Position numbers and translations under genes: made by a program | Source: Deltaproteobacteria bacterium | GTDB taxonomy: Bacteria; Myxococcota; Myxococcia; SLRQ01 | Length of the DNA stretch: 8,673 nt | Assembly: GCA_007128675.1 (NCBI GenBank) | Contig: SKWY01000229.1 | Location: forward strand, 1-8,673 | Reading direction: 5' to 3' | The notes under the pieces: generated by a model | The model's input: only the letters and a program-made list of their open reading frames with translations | Databases searched by the model: none | What the model was told of the DNA's origin: nothing | In this document: piece after piece, positions 7,039-8,673 of the stretch | Position numbering within the stretch: position 1 is the first letter of the stretch | Layout of the letters: every line of letters starts with the position of its first letter

Positions 7039-8478
7039 ATGCTAGAGTTCGAAAGGAAGCAGGAGGGAGGAGCCAGCTTGAAGGTGGTTGGTGTCGGTGG
7101 CGGAGGCGGAAACGCAGTCAATACGATGATTGTCTCGGGTCTGGATGGGGTGGACTTCATCTCCATCAACACGGACACTCAGGCCTTGAGCGCTAACAAG
7201 GCTTCGAGCAAAATACAAATCGGAGGAACCAACACTCGCGGACTCGGAGCGGGAGCAAATCCCGAGGTTGGCCGATCGAGTGCCTTGGAGGACAAGGACA
7301 AGATTGCCGAGGAGCTCGAGGGTGCGGATATGGTTTTCGTGACCGCCGGAATGGGCGGTGGCACGGGAACGGGGGCTGCCCCGATCATAGCCGACATCGC
7401 GAAGAGTCTGGGGGCGTTGACGGTAGGAGTCGTTACCAAGCCTTTTTCGTTCGAGGGCAAACGTCGGCGCAGGCAAGCAGAAGAAGGTATCATAGAGCTC
7501 AAGGCTGCCGTTGATACCTTAATTACGATACCCAATCAGCGTTTGCTTGCCATTGCCGATCAGGACACCACCTTGCTCGATGCTTTCAAGAAGGCGGATG
7601 AGGTCCTCCTATTTGCCGTGCAAGGTATTTCCGATTTGATCACGACCCATGGTCTCATCAACGTGGATTTCGCCGACGTTAGGACCATAATGAGTAATCA
7701 GGGCATGGCGCTCATGGGTACCGGTACGGCCAGTGGTCCCGGACGCTCCGTGGAGGCTGCCACCCAAGCCATCAACAGCCCTCTCCTCGAGGATGTTTCG
7801 GTTGAAGGTGCCATGGGCATACTCATAAATGTCACTGGTGGCGCGGACATGGGATTGATGGAGATCAATGAGGCTGCTTCGCTGATTCAGGAGGCGGCGC
7901 ATGAGGATGCCAATATCATCGTCGGCAGCGTGATCGATGAGCGGATACACGACGAGATCAAGATCACCGTGATAGCTACTGGTTTCGCAACTGCCCATGA
8001 GGAGCGGATCCAGCGAGTTACGCCTGGAATGCCGGCAGTGAGACGGACCGGTGTGGCCGTTCCGGTCACGACTACGAGGCCAGTGACGGCACCAAGTCCG
8101 AGCATTTCCGGCCGCCGCCCAGGCTGTGTGGAGCAGCCGGCGCAAGGGCATCTTCCCGTAGTTCATAGCCCCACTCGAACGACGTCTCCGGTCCCTCAGA
8201 GACAGGGCCTGGACACGCAGACACGTACCGTAAAGTCGGCTGCACCGTCTGGAATGAAGAGCGCCGGAAGCTCGGAAGAGCGAAGCCTGCAGGTTCAGGC
8301 TCCCCTGATACGTCGTCAAGACCCCGATGTTCCTGCCTACCTGCGTTCCAAGGAGAGACAAGAATCTGCCCCTCAAACGCCGCCACAAGTCAATACTCAA
8401 TCGGGCCTTGGTGAAGTCCTGCCGGAGAGTGAGGAGGAGTACGATATTCCCACGTTCCTCAGAAAGGGAAATGAGTAG
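7039..8478 (+). CDS. ftsZ: FtsZ, tubulin-like GTPase of the division ring
   Basis: FtsZ polymerises in the cytoplasm with GTP into the Z ring that organises septation. It has 479 residues, longer than the usual ~350-400, because of its linker. The GTPase domain has VVGVGGGGGNAVN (16-28), NTDTQAL (44-50), the tubulin signature GGGTGTG (106-112) and the T7 loop NVDFADV (208-214) with the hydrolysis-activating Asp210 and Asp213. The globular part ends near residue 318 (ITVIATGF). Residues of about 320-465 form a Pro/Ser/Thr/Arg/Gln-rich, probably disordered linker. The conserved C-terminal peptide that binds FtsA and other partners is EYDIPTFLRKG (467-477). A second, similar motif, DVPAYLR, lies at 430-436 inside the linker. 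The start is fixed by the ribosome binding site at 7022-7031. It is the last gene of the cluster in this window. Confidence 0.99.
   Translation: MLEFERKQEGGASLKVVGVGGGGGNAVNTMIVSGLDGVDFISINTDTQALSANKASSKIQIGGTNTRGLGAGANPEVGRSSALEDKDKIAEELEGADMVFVTAGMGGGTGTGAAPIIADIAKSLGALTVGVVTKPFSFEGKRRRRQAEEGIIELKAAVDTLITIPNQRLLAIADQDTTLLDAFKKADEVLLFAVQGISDLITTHGLINVDFADVRTIMSNQGMALMGTGTASGPGRSVEAATQAINSPLLEDVSVEGAMGILINVTGGADMGLMEINEAASLIQEAAHEDANIIVGSVIDERIHDEIKITVIATGFATAHEERIQRVTPGMPAVRRTGVAVPVTTTRPVTAPSPSISGRRPGCVEQPAQGHLPVVHSPTRTTSPVPQRQGLDTQTRTVKSAAPSGMKSAGSSEERSLQVQAPLIRRQDPDVPAYLRSKERQESAPQTPPQVNTQSGLGEVLPESEEEYDIPTFLRKGNE
8326..8346 (+). other. Second C-terminal-peptide-like motif in FtsZ
   Basis: These codons give DVPAYLR (FtsZ residues 430-436), which matches the pattern D-[IV]-P-[AT]-[FY]-L-R of the true C-terminal peptide DIPTFLR (469-475, nucleotides 8443-8463). 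Both copies follow acidic or polar residues and are followed by a basic residue within two positions (RSK and RK). Confidence 0.6.
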
Positions 8479-8487
8479 GACAGCCAT

Positions 8488-8556
8488 ATGAGCACCTTAG
8501 CGGCTCCACGCAAAGACGAAGCGGGACAGCCAAATAGTCCCGCCACCTCGCGGTAG
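8488..8556 (+). CDS. Possible 22-residue small ORF or leader peptide after ftsZ
   Basis: ATG at 8488 opens 22 codons ending in TAG at 8554-8556. AGGA at 8477-8480, overlapping the ftsZ stop, lies 7 bases upstream, which is good spacing. The product starts MSTLAAPRKDEAG and is hydrophilic, with no transmembrane segment, no run of one amino acid of the attenuator kind and no recognised family. Its second half lies in the hairpin at 8521-8543. The frame stays open after the TAG to the window end, but so do the other two forward frames in this GC-rich stretch, so that means little. It may be a leader peptide or chance. Confidence 0.2.
   Translation: MSTLAAPRKDEAGQPNSPATSR
8521..8543 (+). other. 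Perfect 7-bp GC-rich hairpin after ftsZ
   Basis: GCGGGAC (8521-8527) pairs perfectly with GTCCCGC (8537-8543) around a 9-base loop, 43 bases after the ftsZ stop. No T tract follows, so it is not a standard intrinsic terminator. It could be a transcript-end stabilising stem or the first stem of a structured leader for the next gene. Confidence 0.5.
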
Positions 8557-8558
8557 AC

Positions 8559-8673
8559 TAAGCGCCGGGAGCCGGTTTCCGAGCCGTGTGGCGCACCCAC
8601 GCCAGTGCGGAGCCCACGGATCGGAGACCGGACTGCCGGTCGCTTCGGGAGGAGGGCAGCCCCAGGCACACCA
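8559..8673 (+). promoter_or_regulatory. Candidate structured leader RNA, weakly cobalamin-riboswitch-like
   Basis: This GC-rich stretch has no recognised protein. Inverted repeats are GCGCC (8562-8566) with GGCGC (8590-8594), TGGCG (8589-8593) with CGCCA (8600-8604), GACCGG (8626-8631) with CCGGTC (8636-8641) around ACTG, and CTGCC (8633-8637) with GGCAG (8655-8659). Several are mutually exclusive, as in switching leaders. GGGAGCCGGT (8567-8576), CGCCAGTG (8600-8607) and GGAGACC (8623-8629) occur in the order of the GGGAA..GGTG, CGCCACTG and B12-box (GGAGACC) elements of cobalamin riboswitches, but the first two match imperfectly and the B12-box flanks are not standard. The stretch runs off the window, so the controlled gene is not visible. 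Low confidence. Confidence 0.2.

Noticed and set aside
7609..8487. A 292-codon open frame on the minus strand opposite the 3' part of ftsZ
   Set aside because: The translation is Arg/Ser/His-rich without a family motif, and it is antisense to a complete FtsZ. It is treated as a shadow.
8397..8669. A 90-codon minus-strand open frame across the end of ftsZ and the GC-rich tail
   Set aside because: It has no recognisable motif. High GC makes stops rare, and its 3' half is antisense to the conserved FtsZ C-terminal peptide.
1..8673. CRISPR array, tRNA or rRNA genes, insertion sequence or phage genes
   Set aside because: I saw no regularly spaced repeats, no tRNA-like or rRNA-like conserved segments and no transposase or integrase motifs. 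From the left edge to 8478 the window is a continuous housekeeping cluster.

Overview
The window is the distal part of a dcw (division and cell wall) cluster. All genes are on the plus strand, in the order ftsW (3' end only) - murG - murC - murB - ddl - ftsQ - ftsA - ftsZ, followed by about 195 bases of GC-rich sequence with no recognisable gene. The encoded proteins carry their family motifs intact, with no frameshift or truncation apart from ftsW, which is cut by the window edge.

Organism: a Gram-negative-type bacterium with the full lipid II pathway and the FtsQ/FtsA/FtsZ divisome. The order murG-murC-murB-ddl-ftsQ-ftsA-ftsZ, with murB between murC and ddl, and the Geobacter-like look of FtsA and FtsZ suggest a deltaproteobacterial-grade lineage (Desulfobacterota, Myxococcota or relatives). 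This is inferred from gene order and remembered protein similarity. No rRNA or other direct taxonomic marker is present.

Layout: from 1 to 5602 the genes are packed for translational coupling. ftsW/murG and ddl/ftsQ each overlap by ATGA, murG/murC are 1 base apart, and murB/ddl overlap by 11 bases. murB may start at 2855 or, better supported, at 2885. Two real gaps then appear, before ftsA (114 bases) and before ftsZ (89 bases). Each ends in the same ten-base purine tract, GGAGAAGGAG, exactly 7 bases before the start codon, so ftsA and ftsZ have their own strong ribosome binding sites.

How the genes work together: MurC, MurB and Ddl supply cytoplasmic precursor steps (L-Ala addition to UDP-MurNAc, UDP-MurNAc formation, D-Ala-D-Ala). 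MurG makes lipid II at the membrane and FtsW polymerises it at the septum. FtsZ forms the ring, FtsA tethers it to the membrane, and FtsQ links the cytoplasmic ring to the periplasmic synthesis machinery.

Right end: after ftsZ, GC rises to about 71% over 8521-8673 (hand count). The stretch holds a 7-bp perfect hairpin, other inverted repeats, a possible 22-codon ORF with its own Shine-Dalgarno, and a weak resemblance to a cobalamin riboswitch. I see no undescribed multi-gene system here. The observations most worth checking are the second C-terminal-peptide-like motif in FtsZ, the matched ftsA/ftsZ ribosome binding sites and the structured post-ftsZ segment.
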